DNA of 55,516 nucleotides from Methylomonas rivi (GCF_024505165.1 NZ_JANIBK010000011.1:1-55516), one strand, 5' to 3'; shown: positions 26,756 through 36,067, numbered from the stretch's first letter. A program made the numbers and translations. The notes: generated from the sequence alone by a model not told the origin.

Positions 26756-29050
26756 ATGTTAAACCAAAACCCATCCGAGCAGGTTGTTATGAATACGGAA
26801 CACACTTTCAATCAGGAACAGGAAATACGTTTATCCATTTTGGGTATGCGCTGCGCCGGCTGCATTGCCGCCGTGGAAACGGCGCTACAAGGCGTGGCCG
26901 GGGTGAAAACCGTTAACGTCAATTTTGCCGATCATTCGGCCGTGGTGACGGGGGCGGCGGAACCGGAGCAGATGAAATTGGCTTTGAAACAGGCCGGTTA
27001 CGATGCGGCGGTGATGGAAGGTTTGGAAGATCCGGGCGAAGAGGAAAAGCAGGAAGAAGAACGTTACCGGGATTTGATGCGGAAAGCGGCCGTGGCCGGT
27101 GCCTTGGGGGTGCCGCTGATGTTGGGCGCGCATCTGGACTGGTTTCCTTTGATGGGCACCAGTGCCGGGACCGGGTTCTGGACTAACGTCGCCGTCTTGA
27201 CCCTGGTGGTGATGTTTTATTCCGGCGGCCACTTTTTCGCCAGCGCCATCAAATTGATGCGCGTCAAGCAAGCCAATATGGATACCCTGATTGCCTTGGG
27301 TACCGGTTCGGCCTGGCTGTATTCCTCCATCGTCATCGATTATTCCGACCAACTGCCGTCATTATCGAATCATGCGTATTTCGAAGCGTCCGCGATTATC
27401 CTGGCGTTTATCAATTTGGGTAGCGCCTTGGAGACCCGCGCCCGCGGCAAAACCTCGGCGGCCATTCGGGCCTTGATAGGCCTGCAGCCGCGTACCGCCA
27501 GGGTAGTGCGGGACGGGCAGGAAGTCGACATTCCCATCGAAGAAGTGGGTTTGGGCGAGGTGTTGCGGGTCAGGCCCGGCGAAAAAATCGCCGTGGACGG
27601 CGTATTGCTGGAAGGCCATTCCACGGTCGACGAATCCATGCTGACCGGCGAATCGCTGCCGGTGGAAAAAAGCGCCGGCGCCAATGTGGCGGCCGGCACC
27701 ATCAACCAAAACGGTAGTTTCTTGTTTACCGCAACCCGTATCGGCCGCGATACGGCGCTGGCGCAAATCATTTATAGCGTGCGGCAGGCGCAAAGCAGCA
27801 AACCCGAGTTGGCCAAATTGGCTGATAAGATTTCGGCGGTTTTCGTGCCGGCGGTAGTGGCCATCTCGATATTCACCTTTTTTATCTGGCTGATTTTCGG
27901 TCCATCGCCATCCTTGGGTTATGCCTTCGTCACCTCGATGACTGTGCTGGTAATAGCCTGCCCGTGCGCCTTGGGGCTGGCGACGCCTATTTCGGTGATG
28001 GTGGCCGTGGGCCGGGCGGCGCAGATGGGTGTGCTGATTCGCAAGGGCGAGGCCCTGCAAACGGCCGGCAAATTGACTTGTCTGATTCTGGATAAAACCG
28101 GCACGGTGACGGTGGGCAAGCCGACGTTGTCGCATATCGCGGCTTTTGAAGGCTACAGCGAAGATCAGGTGTTGCAACGCGCCGCCAGTCTGGAATCCGG
28201 TTCCGAGCATCCCTTGGCGGCGGCAATATTGATGGCGGCCGAACAGAAACAACTCAAGCTGGATAAGGTCAGGAAATTTCACGCCGTGGCCGGCCACGGC
28301 ATCACCGGTTTGATCGACAAGCAACCCTGGCTGTTCGGCAATGCCGCGCTGATGGCGGAGCATGGCATTGCCATCGATGCGCATGCCGACACTATGGCCG
28401 AATTGGCAGGGCAAGGGCAAACGCCGATGCTGCTGGCGGCCGACAAAATTCTGGTGGGCATCGTGGCGGTGGCGGATCCGATCAAAGCCGATTCGGCAAG
28501 GGCTGTACAACAGTTAAAACAACGCGGCGTGCGGGTACTGATGGTGACCGGCGACAATGAAATCACCGCTAAAGCCATTGCGGCCCAGGCGGGGATAACC
28601 GAAGTGCGCGCCCAAGTGTTGCCGCAAGACAAGGCAACGGTTGTCAAGGAATTGCAGGCCCAGGGCGAAAAGGTCGGCATGGTGGGCGACGGCATTAACG
28701 ATGCGCCGGCCTTGGCGCAGGCCGATGTCGGCTTTGCCATCGGCACCGGTACCGATGTGGCGATCGAAAGCGCCGATGTGGTGTTGCTGCAAGGTTCGTT
28801 ATTGAAAGTGCCGGAGGCGATGGCGTTGTCAGTATTGACCGTTGCCAATATCAAGCAAAATCTGTTGGGCGCGTTTTTTTACAACACCATCGGCATTCCG
28901 GTCGCGGCGGGTTTGTTGTATCCCTTGTTCGGCATTTTGTTGAACCCAATGATAGCCGGGGCGGCCATGGCCATGTCCTCCGTGACGGTGGTCAGCAATG
29001 CCAACCGCTTGCGCTGGATCAAGCTCAATGGCGAAGAGCCCTATTCCTGA
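26756..29050 (+). CDS. copA: Copper-translocating P-type ATPase CopA
   Basis: This is a 764-residue P1B-type ATPase with one N-terminal HMA domain ([16 protein letters not shown]). It has the transmembrane metal motif [11 protein letters not shown], the phosphorylation site [12 protein letters not shown], the [10 protein letters not shown] nucleotide loop and the hinge [10 protein letters not shown]. The CPC motif marks Cu(I) specificity. The ATG at 26756 has no ribosome-binding site; the ATG at 26789 is a plausible alternative start. It is probably co-transcribed with copZ. A palindrome follows immediately. Confidence 0.96.
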   Translation: MLNQNPSEQVVMNTEHTFNQEQEIRLSILGMRCAGCIAAVETALQGVAGVKTVNVNFADHSAVVTGAAEPEQMKLALKQAGYDAAVMEGLEDPGEEEKQEEERYRDLMRKAAVAGALGVPLMLGAHLDWFPLMGTSAGTGFWTNVAVLTLVVMFYSGGHFFASAIKLMRVKQANMDTLIALGTGSAWLYSSIVIDYSDQLPSLSNHAYFEASAIILAFINLGSALETRARGKTSAAIRALIGLQPRTARVVRDGQEVDIPIEEVGLGEVLRVRPGEKIAVDGVLLEGHSTVDESMLTGESLPVEKSAGANVAAGTINQNGSFLFTATRIGRDTALAQIIYSVRQAQSSKPELAKLADKISAVFVPAVVAISIFTFFIWLIFGPSPSLGYAFVTSMTVLVIACPCALGLATPISVMVAVGRAAQMGVLIRKGEALQTAGKLTCLILDKTGTVTVGKPTLSHIAAFEGYSEDQVLQRAASLESGSEHPLAAAILMAAEQKQLKLDKVRKFHAVAGHGITGLIDKQPWLFGNAALMAEHGIAIDAHADTMAELAGQGQTPMLLAADKILVGIVAVADPIKADSARAVQQLKQRGVRVLMVTGDNEITAKAIAAQAGITEVRAQVLPQDKATVVKELQAQGEKVGMVGDGINDAPALAQADVGFAIGTGTDVAIESADVVLLQGSLLKVPEAMALSVLTVANIKQNLLGAFFYNTIGIPVAAGLLYPLFGILLNPMIAGAAMAMSSVTVVSNANRLRWIKLNGEEPYS

Positions 29051-29053
29051 ATA

Positions 29054-29092
29054 ATGCCGGCGCTTGCCTTTAGAAAGCGCTACCGCCGGCAT
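29054..29092. repeat. REP-like palindrome after copA
   Basis: ATGCCGGCG (29054-29062) and CGCCGGCAT (29084-29092) are perfect 9-base arms. Between them GCGCTT and AAGCGC can form an alternative inner stem. No T-run follows, so it is an intergenic palindrome more than a classical terminator. The rest of the gap to 29283 holds a TACAAT -10-like hexamer (29228-29233) that may serve gnnA. Confidence 0.6.
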
Positions 29093-29295
29093 CGTCAAAT
29101 TGGCATACGTTTTCCAGCCGCGGCCAAGTTTTAGTAAAGGCTTATCGCGGTTTTTGCCGTCATTTTCATTGCGGTATATGCGGTTTGCGATTTGCAGCTA
29201 CGGCTGATTCTGAATACGTTCTAATGTTACAATAGTCTGTTTTACGCCCGGGCCGCCACGGTTCGGGGGAACGCTGAATCAACGTGTGGTCGTTT

Positions 29296-30234
29296 ATGAG
29301 TAAACTGAAGTGTGCCGTGATAGGCGCCGGCTATTTGGGAAAATTTCATGCAGAAAAATATGCGGCGTTAAAGGATTGCGAATTAGTCGCCGTGGTCGAC
29401 ATCAACCGCGACGCCGCCGAGCAAGTCGCTCAGCTGCATGGCGCGCAAGCCATGACGGACTATCAACCCCTGTTGGGCCAAGTCGACGCGGTTAGCGTTG
29501 TAGTGCCCACCAGTTTGCACCACCTCGTATCGCGCGATTTTCTAAATGCCGGGGCGCACGTGTTGGTGGAAAAGCCGATTACGGTAACGGTTGAAGAAGC
29601 CGACGAGTTGATTGCGATTGCCAGGGAAAAAAATGTCATCCTGCAGGTCGGGCACCTGGAGCGATTCAATCCCGCCGTGGCCGGGCTGGAAAAAATGGAA
29701 GACAAGCCGCTATTTATCGAGTCGCACCGGCTGTCGCCGTTTAACCCGCGCGCCAACGATGTCAGCGTGGTGCTGGATTTGATGATCCACGATATCGACA
29801 TCATTCTGGCGCTGGTCGGTTCCGAAGTGGAGCGAATCGATGCCAGCGGCACCTCGGTTTTGACCCAGGGCACCGATATCGCCAACGCCCGCATTACCTT
29901 CAAAAACGGTTGCGTCGCCAACGTTACCGCCAGCCGCATCAGCATGAAAATGGAGCGCAAAATGCGCATGTTCCGGCCTTGTTCCTATATTTCGGTGGAT
30001 TTCCAGAACCGTGTGTTGATCAAACACCGCACCGGCGAAAAAGAAATGTTCCCCGGTATCCCCGAGATTGTTACCGAAGAATCGGTATTCGAATCGGGCG
30101 ATGCCTTGCTGGAAGAAATCAAACATTTTGTACATTGCGTCAAAACCGGCGAAAATCCGCTGGTATCGGGCGAGGCCGGGCGAAAAGCGCTGGCTACCGC
30201 CATCGAAATCACCAAATTCCTCAAACACGGTTAA
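29296..30234 (+). CDS. gnnA: GnnA-like UDP-GlcNAc 3-dehydrogenase (Gfo/Idh/MocA family)
   Basis: This 312-residue oxidoreductase has an N-terminal Rossmann fold (VIGAGYLGKFHAEKY) and the catalytic EKPI motif (LVEKPITVTVEEAD, Lys93). The ATG at 29296 is chosen over a GTG at 29284. On its own it is only a Gfo/Idh/MocA protein. Its place directly before a GnnB-like aminotransferase and lpxB matches the gnnA-gnnB arrangement known next to lpxB in Acidithiobacillus ferrooxidans, where the pair converts UDP-GlcNAc to its 3-amino analogue. The gene name is assigned from that context. Confidence 0.8.
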   Translation: MSKLKCAVIGAGYLGKFHAEKYAALKDCELVAVVDINRDAAEQVAQLHGAQAMTDYQPLLGQVDAVSVVVPTSLHHLVSRDFLNAGAHVLVEKPITVTVEEADELIAIAREKNVILQVGHLERFNPAVAGLEKMEDKPLFIESHRLSPFNPRANDVSVVLDLMIHDIDIILALVGSEVERIDASGTSVLTQGTDIANARITFKNGCVANVTASRISMKMERKMRMFRPCSYISVDFQNRVLIKHRTGEKEMFPGIPEIVTEESVFESGDALLEEIKHFVHCVKTGENPLVSGEAGRKALATAIEITKFLKHG

Positions 30235-30245
30235 AGGCAGCAGCT

Positions 30246-31343
30246 ATGATCCCCATGGTCAATTTAAAGGCGCAATACGCCGACATTCAAGACGAAATCC
30301 TGGGCGGCTTTGCCGAAACCCTGGACAATTGCGCCTTTATTCTAGGGCCGAATGTGCAGGCGTTCGAAAAAGAGGCAGCCGAATACTTGGGGGTCAAACA
30401 TGCGATCGGCTGCGCGTCGGGAACGGATGCATTGCATCTGGCGCTGTTGGCGGCCGGCATAGGGCAGGGCGATGAAGTCATCACCAGCGCCTTTACCTTT
30501 ATCGCCACCGCCGAGGCCATAAAATATGTCGGCGCCACGCCGGTATTCGTGGATATCGATCCGGGTACTTTCAATATTACCCCGGAAAATATTTTGAAGG
30601 CGATTACCCCTAAAACCAAGGCGGTGATGCCAGTGCACTTGTTCGGCCAACCGGCCGATCTGCCGGCCATCAAGGCCATTTGCGACAAGCACGGCCTGAA
30701 ACTGATCGAGGACTGCGCGCAATCCTTCGGCGCCACGGTCAACAACCAGCAAACCGGCAGTTTCGGGCTTGCCGCGGGCTTCAGTTTTTTTCCGAGCAAA
30801 AACCTGGGCTGTTTCGGCGACGGCGGCCTGGTCGCCACAAACTGCGACGACACGGCGGCCAAAATCAGGCAATACCGCAACCACGGATCCGATGTGCGTT
30901 ATTACCATGACGTAATCGGTTACAACAGCCGGTTGGATGAATTGCAGGCCGTGGTATTGCGGGCCAAATTGAAACGCATCGATCAATACAATGCCGCCCG
31001 CCGCCACGCCGCGCACTTATATTCCAGCCTGATGGAGGATTTACCGTTGACCACCCCTTACGAAGACGGGGTGGGCGTGCACGTTTACCATCAATACACC
31101 TTGCTATGCGATCGCCGCGACGAGGTGATGAAAGCCTTGCAGGACCGGCAGATCGGCTGCGCGGTCTATTACCCGGTACCGCTGCACCGGCAAAATGTGT
31201 TCAAGGACGAATGCGCCGGTTTGTCGTTGCCGGTAACCGAATCGGTGGCCGCGCGCTGTTTCTCGCTGCCGATTTGCGCCAATTTGAGCGATGAAACCGT
31301 CAAACAAATAGTCGGCGTTATTCGTAACGTTTTCCGAGCCTAA
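30246..31343 (+). CDS. gnnB: GnnB-like UDP-sugar aminotransferase (DegT/DnrJ/EryC1 family)
   Basis: This 365-residue PLP enzyme has its Schiff-base Lys at 185 (FFPSKNLGCFGDGG) and the DegT blocks GCASGTDALHLALLAAGI, SAFTFIATAEAI and HLFGQPADL. With GnnA it should place an amino group at C3 of UDP-GlcNAc. The frame is open far upstream through gnnA, but the ATG at 30246, 11 bases after the gnnA stop, gives the family start. The next gene, lpxB, supports a lipid A role. Confidence 0.82.
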   Translation: MIPMVNLKAQYADIQDEILGGFAETLDNCAFILGPNVQAFEKEAAEYLGVKHAIGCASGTDALHLALLAAGIGQGDEVITSAFTFIATAEAIKYVGATPVFVDIDPGTFNITPENILKAITPKTKAVMPVHLFGQPADLPAIKAICDKHGLKLIEDCAQSFGATVNNQQTGSFGLAAGFSFFPSKNLGCFGDGGLVATNCDDTAAKIRQYRNHGSDVRYYHDVIGYNSRLDELQAVVLRAKLKRIDQYNAARRHAAHLYSSLMEDLPLTTPYEDGVGVHVYHQYTLLCDRRDEVMKALQDRQIGCAVYYPVPLHRQNVFKDECAGLSLPVTESVAARCFSLPICANLSDETVKQIVGVIRNVFRA

Positions 31344-31352
31344 GTTAAAAAT

Positions 31353-31386
31353 GTAGGGTGGGCTAAGCAAAGCAAAGCCCACCACG
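31353..31386. repeat. Intergenic palindromic repeat (GTAGGGTGGGC type)
   Basis: GGTGGGCT (31357-31364) and AGCCCACC (31376-31383) form an 8-base stem with an 11-base loop, preceded by GTA. This is a dispersed palindrome type common in gammaproteobacterial gaps. It lies in the 63-base gnnB-lpxB gap and could stabilise or attenuate the message. Confidence 0.6.
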
Positions 31387-31406
31387 TTTCCCCAAACTCC
31401 GTTCAA

Positions 31407-32555
31407 ATGTCCGATTCCAGCACAAGCTACACGGTGATGTTTAGCGCCGGCGAATCCTCCGGCGATCAGCACGCCGCGCATATGTTTCAGGAATTGCATA
31501 AGCAATGTCCGGGTATTCGCGGCATGGGCATGGGCGGCAACAAGATGCGCCAGGCCGGCATCGATATTCGTTTCGACTCGTCCGGCATCGGCGTGATCGG
31601 CTTGGTGGAAATCCTTAAGCATTACGGCGAAATTCGCCGGGCCTTGCGGCTGATGAAACAGCTTGTCGCCGACGAAAAACCGGATTTGCTGGTCTGCGTC
31701 GATTACAAGGAATTCAATCTGAAACTGGCGCAATTCGCCAAGCGCCGGGGTGTGAAAGTGCTGTTTTATGTCAGTCCGCAAGTCTGGGCCTGGCGGCCGG
31801 GGCGGGTGGAGACTTACGGCAAGGCCATCGACATGATGGCGGTAATCTTTCCGTTCGAAACGGCCTATTACGACGCGAAAAACGTCCCGGTGCGTTACGT
31901 CGGCCACCCGTCGGTCGATAAAGTACATCCCTTGCGCGGCAAACAGGAAGACTTTGCTTTATTCGGCCTGGATGCCACGCGCCAAGTGGTGGGTGTGTTG
32001 CCCGGTAGCCGGGCCAATGAAATCAAACGCATGCTGCCGGTCATGCTGCAGGCGGTTACCTTGTTGTCGCCGCGCGTTCCCGAGTTGCAATTCGTGCTGC
32101 CGCAGGCCGATTCCGTTTCCGATGAGGTGCTGCAAAGTTATCTGCGGGATTGTGCCGTGCCGGTCAAGGTCATCAAACAGCAGGTCTATGACGCCATTCA
32201 ATGTTGCGATGCGGTGATGACCACGTCCGGAACCGCATCGTTGGAAATCGCCTTGCTGCAAGTACCGATGCTGATTGCCTACCGCCTGTCGCCGTTTACC
32301 TATTGGCTGGGTAAACAGCTGGTAAAAATTCCCTTTATCGGTTTGCCTAACATTATCGCCGGTAAGGCTATCGTTAAAGAGCTAATCCAAGATGACGTCA
32401 GTGCGGAAAATCTGGCCGGCGAAATAGAACGCCTGCTGTTCGACGCGGATTATCGCCAAAGCGTATTGTTCGAACTGCAAGGGGTCAAAACACTGCTGGG
32501 CGAGGGCGGCGGTTCGAAAAACATGGCGGATTTGGCGTTGGAGATGTTGAGATAA
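31407..32555 (+). CDS. lpxB: Lipid-A-disaccharide synthase
   Basis: This 382-residue family GT19 glycosyltransferase joins UDP-2,3-diacylglucosamine and lipid X to the lipid A disaccharide at the inner membrane. The family start FSAGESSGDQHAAH, YVSPQVWAWRPGRV and LPGSRANEI are present, with TSGTASLEIALL near the C-terminus. Length is standard. It is not next to lpxA/lpxD/fabZ here but to gnnA-gnnB, implying that it handles amide-rich precursors. Confidence 0.96.
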   Translation: MSDSSTSYTVMFSAGESSGDQHAAHMFQELHKQCPGIRGMGMGGNKMRQAGIDIRFDSSGIGVIGLVEILKHYGEIRRALRLMKQLVADEKPDLLVCVDYKEFNLKLAQFAKRRGVKVLFYVSPQVWAWRPGRVETYGKAIDMMAVIFPFETAYYDAKNVPVRYVGHPSVDKVHPLRGKQEDFALFGLDATRQVVGVLPGSRANEIKRMLPVMLQAVTLLSPRVPELQFVLPQADSVSDEVLQSYLRDCAVPVKVIKQQVYDAIQCCDAVMTTSGTASLEIALLQVPMLIAYRLSPFTYWLGKQLVKIPFIGLPNIIAGKAIVKELIQDDVSAENLAGEIERLLFDADYRQSVLFELQGVKTLLGEGGGSKNMADLALEMLR

Positions 32556-32570
32556 CCGTCCCGGTATCGG

Positions 32571-32602
32571 GTAGGCCGGAATAAGCGTAAGCGTTTCCGG
32601 CA
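32571..32602 (+). repeat. REP-like element, family A copy 1
   Basis: A 32-base element begins GTAGGCCGGAATAAGC and ends GCGTTTCCGGCA; arms TGCCGGAAACGC and GCCGGAATAAGC can pair in part. The same family occurs twice at 34921-34997. It lies 15 bases after the lpxB stop, in the lpxB-eutB gap. Confidence 0.7.
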
Positions 32603-32691
32603 ATCGTTCTGTCACATAACCGTCATATCCTTGCCGTACTCTTGCGGGCTGGTCAGTGAGAAGGGATCGCCGCTATCCATAGGCGCATAAC

Positions 32692-34080
32692 ATGAACTAT
32701 TCGATTTCCGTTCAAGGCAAATGCTTTAATTTTAAAAATTTGCGTACCTTGCTGGCCAAGGCCTCGCCGTGCCGTGCCGCCGACGAATTAGCCGGGCTGG
32801 CGGCTGAATCGGAAGTGGAACGGGCGCTGGCGCAACGCCTGTTGGCCGAGGTGCCGTTAAGCCGGTTTATCGAAGAACCGTTGATCGCTCCGGAAACCGA
32901 TGAAGTGTCCCGGCTGATTCTGCAACAGCATGATGCTGTTGCCTTCGCGCCGCTCGCGACCATGAGCGTCGGCGAATTCCGCGACTGGCTGTTGGCGGGC
33001 GGCAGCGACTTGTCACACCTGCGTTTCGGTTTGACGCCGGAGATGGCGGCCGCGGTCAGCAAGATCATGCGCAATCAGGACTTGATCGCCGTGGCGCGCC
33101 GTTGCAGGGTGGTTACACGTTTTCGCGACACCCTGGGCTTGCCGGGGCGGCTTTCCACCCGCCTGCAACCCAATCACCCCACCGACAATCCGCGCGGGGT
33201 TGCCGCCAGTATTCTGGATGGCTTGCTGTACGGCAGCGGCGACGCGGTGATAGGCATCAACCCCGCCACCGATAATCTGGACAATGTCTGCACCTTGCTG
33301 AATCTGCTGGACGACATTATCCAGTATCACCATATCCCGACCCAATCCTGCGTGCTGGCGCATGTCAGCACCAGCATGCAACTGATGCAGCGCGGCGCGC
33401 CGGTGGATTTGGTGTTTCAATCCATTGCCGGCACCGAAGCCGCCAATCGTAGTTTTGGCGTGGATTTGGCGATGCTGCGGGAAGCCAAAGCCATGGCCGA
33501 GTCGTTAGGGCGGGGCGATGCGGGCAGCAATCTGATGTATTTCGAAACCGGCCAGGGCAGCGCGTTGTCCGCCGATGCGCATCACGGCATCGATGCCCAA
33601 ACCTGCGAAGCGCGGGCTTACGCGGTGGCCAGAGAGTTTTCGCCGCTTTTGGTCAACACCGTGGTGGGATTTATCGGCCCGGAATATCTGTACGACGGCA
33701 AACAAATCATCCGCGCCGGGCTGGAAGATCATTTTTGCGGCAAGTTGCTGGGTCTGCCGATGGGGTGCGACGTGTGCTACACCAACCATGCCGAAGCCGA
33801 TCAAAACGATATGGATAATCTGCTGACCCTGCTGGGCGTGGCGGGATGCTCCTATATCATGGGGGTGCCGGGCGCGGACGATGTGATGCTGGCTTACCAA
33901 AGCACCTCGTTTCACGATGCCCTGTATTTGCGCCAGGTGTTGGGTTTAAGGCCGGCGCCGGAGTTCGAGGCCTGGCTGAATGGCATGGGTATTTTCAATG
34001 GCCGCAACAGCTTGGCGGATGCGCGTTCGAGTATCCCCTTACTAAGCGAATTTCGCGGCATTTCGGGAGAAGCGCTATGA
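32692..34080 (+). CDS. eutB: Ethanolamine ammonia-lyase large subunit
   Basis: This 462-residue catalytic TIM-barrel subunit of the adenosylcobalamin-dependent enzyme splits ethanolamine to acetaldehyde and ammonia. Family blocks include RLSTRLQPNHPTDNP, GDAVIGINPATDN and YFETGQGSALSADAHHG. The stop overlaps the eutC start (ATGA). No microcompartment shell, EutA, or aldehyde dehydrogenase gene is nearby, so the likely role is nitrogen acquisition or ethanolamine recycling. I see no cobalamin riboswitch upstream. Confidence 0.96.
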   Translation: MNYSISVQGKCFNFKNLRTLLAKASPCRAADELAGLAAESEVERALAQRLLAEVPLSRFIEEPLIAPETDEVSRLILQQHDAVAFAPLATMSVGEFRDWLLAGGSDLSHLRFGLTPEMAAAVSKIMRNQDLIAVARRCRVVTRFRDTLGLPGRLSTRLQPNHPTDNPRGVAASILDGLLYGSGDAVIGINPATDNLDNVCTLLNLLDDIIQYHHIPTQSCVLAHVSTSMQLMQRGAPVDLVFQSIAGTEAANRSFGVDLAMLREAKAMAESLGRGDAGSNLMYFETGQGSALSADAHHGIDAQTCEARAYAVAREFSPLLVNTVVGFIGPEYLYDGKQIIRAGLEDHFCGKLLGLPMGCDVCYTNHAEADQNDMDNLLTLLGVAGCSYIMGVPGADDVMLAYQSTSFHDALYLRQVLGLRPAPEFEAWLNGMGIFNGRNSLADARSSIPLLSEFRGISGEAL

Positions 34081-34820
34081 ACGATCCCTGGCACGGCCTG
34101 CGCCGCTTCACCCAGGCTAGAATCGCCTTGGGCCGGGCCGGTAGCGGCGTTACCACGGCGGCCTATCTTGAATTTCAGCTGGCGCACGCCGGCGCCCGCG
34201 ATGCCGTGCAGCAAACTTGGAACGTGGACGATTTTGCCGAGCAACTCCAGCAGCAGTCGCTGGCTCATATCCGTTTGAACACCCCGGTAATCGACAGAAC
34301 CCACTATCTGCGGCGGCCCGATTTGGGGCGCCGGTTGGATGACGACAGCTTGCAACGCCTTAAACAGGTTGCCGAACCGGGTTTCGATGTGGCGATTGTT
34401 ATCAGCAACGGCCTGTCGTCGACGGCGGTGGAAACCCATGGCATGCCGTTATTGCAACGCATCGTGGCCCGTTACACGGAAATGCAATTAAGCATCGCGC
34501 CCATTTGTCTGCTGCCCAATGCGCGGGTGGCCATTTCCGATCCCATCGGCGCTTTATTGCATGCCCGTCTGTCCGTGATAGTGGTCGGCGAACGCCCGGG
34601 CCTCAGCGCCGCCGACAGCTTGGGTGTGTATATGACCTACGCTCCGCGCGAAGGTAACACCGACGCCGAACGCAACTGCCTGTCCAACATCCGCCCGCCG
34701 GACGGCTTGTCCTATGAAGCCGCCGCGCAAAAACTGGCCTATCTGAGCCGGGAAGCGTTACGCAGCGGTATTTCCGGCGTGCTGTTAAAGGACGATATGC
34801 CGAAGCGGTTGCTCGGCTGA
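34077..34820 (+). CDS. eutC: Ethanolamine ammonia-lyase small subunit
   Basis: This 247-residue small subunit completes the B12-binding site. Recognised from WHGLRRFTQARIALGRAG, VISNGLSSTAVETHGMPLL and ISDPIGALLHARLSVIVVGE. The ATG at 34077 overlaps the eutB stop by four bases; the longer open frame from 33846 is inside eutB and rejected. Two REP-like copies follow. Confidence 0.96.
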   Translation: MNDPWHGLRRFTQARIALGRAGSGVTTAAYLEFQLAHAGARDAVQQTWNVDDFAEQLQQQSLAHIRLNTPVIDRTHYLRRPDLGRRLDDDSLQRLKQVAEPGFDVAIVISNGLSSTAVETHGMPLLQRIVARYTEMQLSIAPICLLPNARVAISDPIGALLHARLSVIVVGERPGLSAADSLGVYMTYAPREGNTDAERNCLSNIRPPDGLSYEAAAQKLAYLSREALRSGISGVLLKDDMPKRLLG

Positions 34821-34920
34821 GTCATCGATTCCGGACTTTAAACCTGAAATCCAATCGATAGGTTCGGAATGCCGGTTTGACGTCGAGCTTTGCCGACAGC
34901 AGCAAAACGCCTGTTTAGTC

Positions 34921-34997
34921 GTAGGCCGGAATAAGCCGATAGGCGTTTCCGGCGATTTAAAGTCTGCCGGAAACGCTACCGCTTATTCCGGCCTACG
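34921..34997. repeat. Inverted pair of REP-like elements (family A copies 2 and 3)
   Basis: Copy 2 (34921-34953, plus) begins GTAGGCCGGAATAAGCC and ends GGCGTTTCCGGC; copy 3 (34965-34997) is the same family on the minus strand. Together they form a BIME-like palindrome of about 77 bases, able to fold into a long hairpin. It lies 100 bases after eutC and may protect the 3' end of the eutBC transcript. The remainder of 34821-35030 shows nothing else. Confidence 0.75.
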
Positions 34998-35030
34998 TGG
35001 CTGGGTCCGTTCGCGATCCGCCTGGTGTGG

Positions 35031-35273
35031 CTAAAACACGGTTTCTTTTTTAATCGATACACAGCCAGGGCCGGCGGGCATCAAGAATACTCTGACCAAT
35101 GGCCCGCCATCAAGTATCTGGATATTTTTCAACAACGGCCCGGCCACTTTGAATTGCGCGAAAATCTTGGCCGAAACATCCGGGCAACTGGTCGGCCACC
35201 AGTTCACCGTTTCATAGACCAAGTCGCAACTCTCTTTATTGACCGGCACATAGGTGGTACTGGCGCAACACCG
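35031..35273 (-). pseudogene. Possible remnant of a small protein gene
   Basis: A minus-strand frame without an ATG start reads protein-like (TYVPVNKESCDLVYETVNWW, then PTSCPDVSAKIFAQFKVAGP) with three Cys and ends at a stop. An upstream stop codon cuts it at about 80 codons, and the only possible start in it is a GTG at 35247-35249. I recognise no family. It may be a decayed gene or a short unusual protein; chance is also possible. Confidence 0.25.
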
Positions 35274-35322
35274 CTACTCCTGCTCAAGTTATTGGGCGCC
35301 GTCGAAACTAGCTCTTAGTCTA

Positions 35323-35365
35323 TGTGCGTTGCCGTACCGACTGCATCCCCTTGTATGCGTATGTT
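35323..35365 (+). promoter_or_regulatory. Crp/Fnr-type site 1 and promoter of csbD
   Basis: The palindrome TGTGCGTTGCCGTACC (35323-35338), followed by GAC, is 21 bases before a -10-like TATGTT (35360-35365). The palindrome centre is about -41.5 from the predicted start near 35372, 59 bases before the csbD ATG. There is no separate -35, as expected for an activator-dependent promoter. The same arrangement occurs at eleven other places in the window. Confidence 0.7.
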
Positions 35366-35430
35366 ATAGCTTGGCGCTTGGAGTACCTTCAGCGCCGTGT
35401 TGTAAAAAACTCACAATTACCGGGGGACTT

Positions 35431-35607
35431 ATGAATAAAGATCAAGTGAAAGGCAGGGTCGAAGAAGCCAAAGGCAACGTTAAGGAAGCAATCGGTAAGA
35501 TTACGGACGACGAGACACTGGAAGTGGAAGGCACGCTTCAGAAAACGCTCGGCAAGGTCCGAGCGGGTTTTGGGGATCTTAAGGAAGATATCAAAAAATC
35601 CGACTAA
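35431..35607 (+). CDS. CsbD-family stress protein
   Basis: This 58-residue protein has the CsbD pattern MNKDQVKGRVEEAKGNVKEA, then a Gly-Lys-rich helix. CsbD-like proteins are small, soluble, induced in general stress and of unknown mechanism. The ATG follows GGGGGACTT. The frame is open upstream but only this start fits the family. It is preceded by a Crp/Fnr-type site and followed 91 bases later by smbP. Confidence 0.93.
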   Translation: MNKDQVKGRVEEAKGNVKEAIGKITDDETLEVEGTLQKTLGKVRAGFGDLKEDIKKSD

Positions 35608-35698
35608 GTACCCCTGCAATCTGGCAACTCAAGCCATTACGATGGCCTGATTTGCCCGATGGCAACTGAATATTCCCAATATTTTTCAGGAAACAACT

Positions 35699-36016
35699 AT
35701 GAAACTTACTGCTATGAAATTGAACACTTTTGGGGTTGGCATTGCCTTGACCATGGCTTGTTTCGGCGCTTATGCCGCCGAAAGCCATATGGCGCAAGCC
35801 CTTAAGCATGCAGAAGCCGGGGCCAAGGCCGCCGATGCAAAGGCGATAACCGAACATGCGGAGACGGCGAAGAGCCATGTGACCATCGCTGAAGAACATT
35901 TGAAAGCCGGTGCCACGAGCCTGGATTCAGCCATCGAACATGGTAAGCAGGGGCACGCCGATTTAGCGAAAAAAGCGGCGGAAGAAGCGGTAACGCATCT
36001 GAAAGCGGCCCAATAA
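35699..36016 (+). CDS. smbP: Small metal-binding protein SmbP
   Basis: This 105-residue periplasmic protein has a signal peptide (VGIALTMACFGAYAAES) and a helical body with regularly spaced His in ALKHAEAG, ITEHAETAKSHV, EEHLKAG and IEHGKQGHADL. It resembles SmbP of Nitrosomonas, which binds several Cu and other divalent metals. The start is 35699, with a second ATG at 35714 possible. It is probably in one transcript with csbD. A structured terminator follows. Confidence 0.88.
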   Translation: MKLTAMKLNTFGVGIALTMACFGAYAAESHMAQALKHAEAGAKAADAKAITEHAETAKSHVTIAEEHLKAGATSLDSAIEHGKQGHADLAKKAAEEAVTHLKAAQ

Positions 36017-36067
36017 GCCGGCTGTCGCTTTCGCGGCGGATTAAAAATCCGGCATGCGATTTTTAAC

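Noticed and set aside
27362-28510. 382-codon open frame antisense to copA
   Set aside because: It is a shadow of a GC-rich gene with strong codon bias; composition is His/Arg/Gln-rich and it has no recognisable domain.
29910-31343. Long 477-codon frame covering the end of gnnA and all of gnnB
   Set aside because: The first 112 codons overlap gnnA out of frame and have no family-like sequence; the ATG at 30246 gives the proper aminotransferase start.
32603-32691. Cobalamin riboswitch before eutB
   Set aside because: I looked for the B12 box and the conserved core pairing and did not see them.
35254-35430. 59-codon upstream extension of the csbD frame
   Set aside because: It crosses the predicted regulator site and promoter and has no similarity to the family; the ATG at 35431 fits CsbD.
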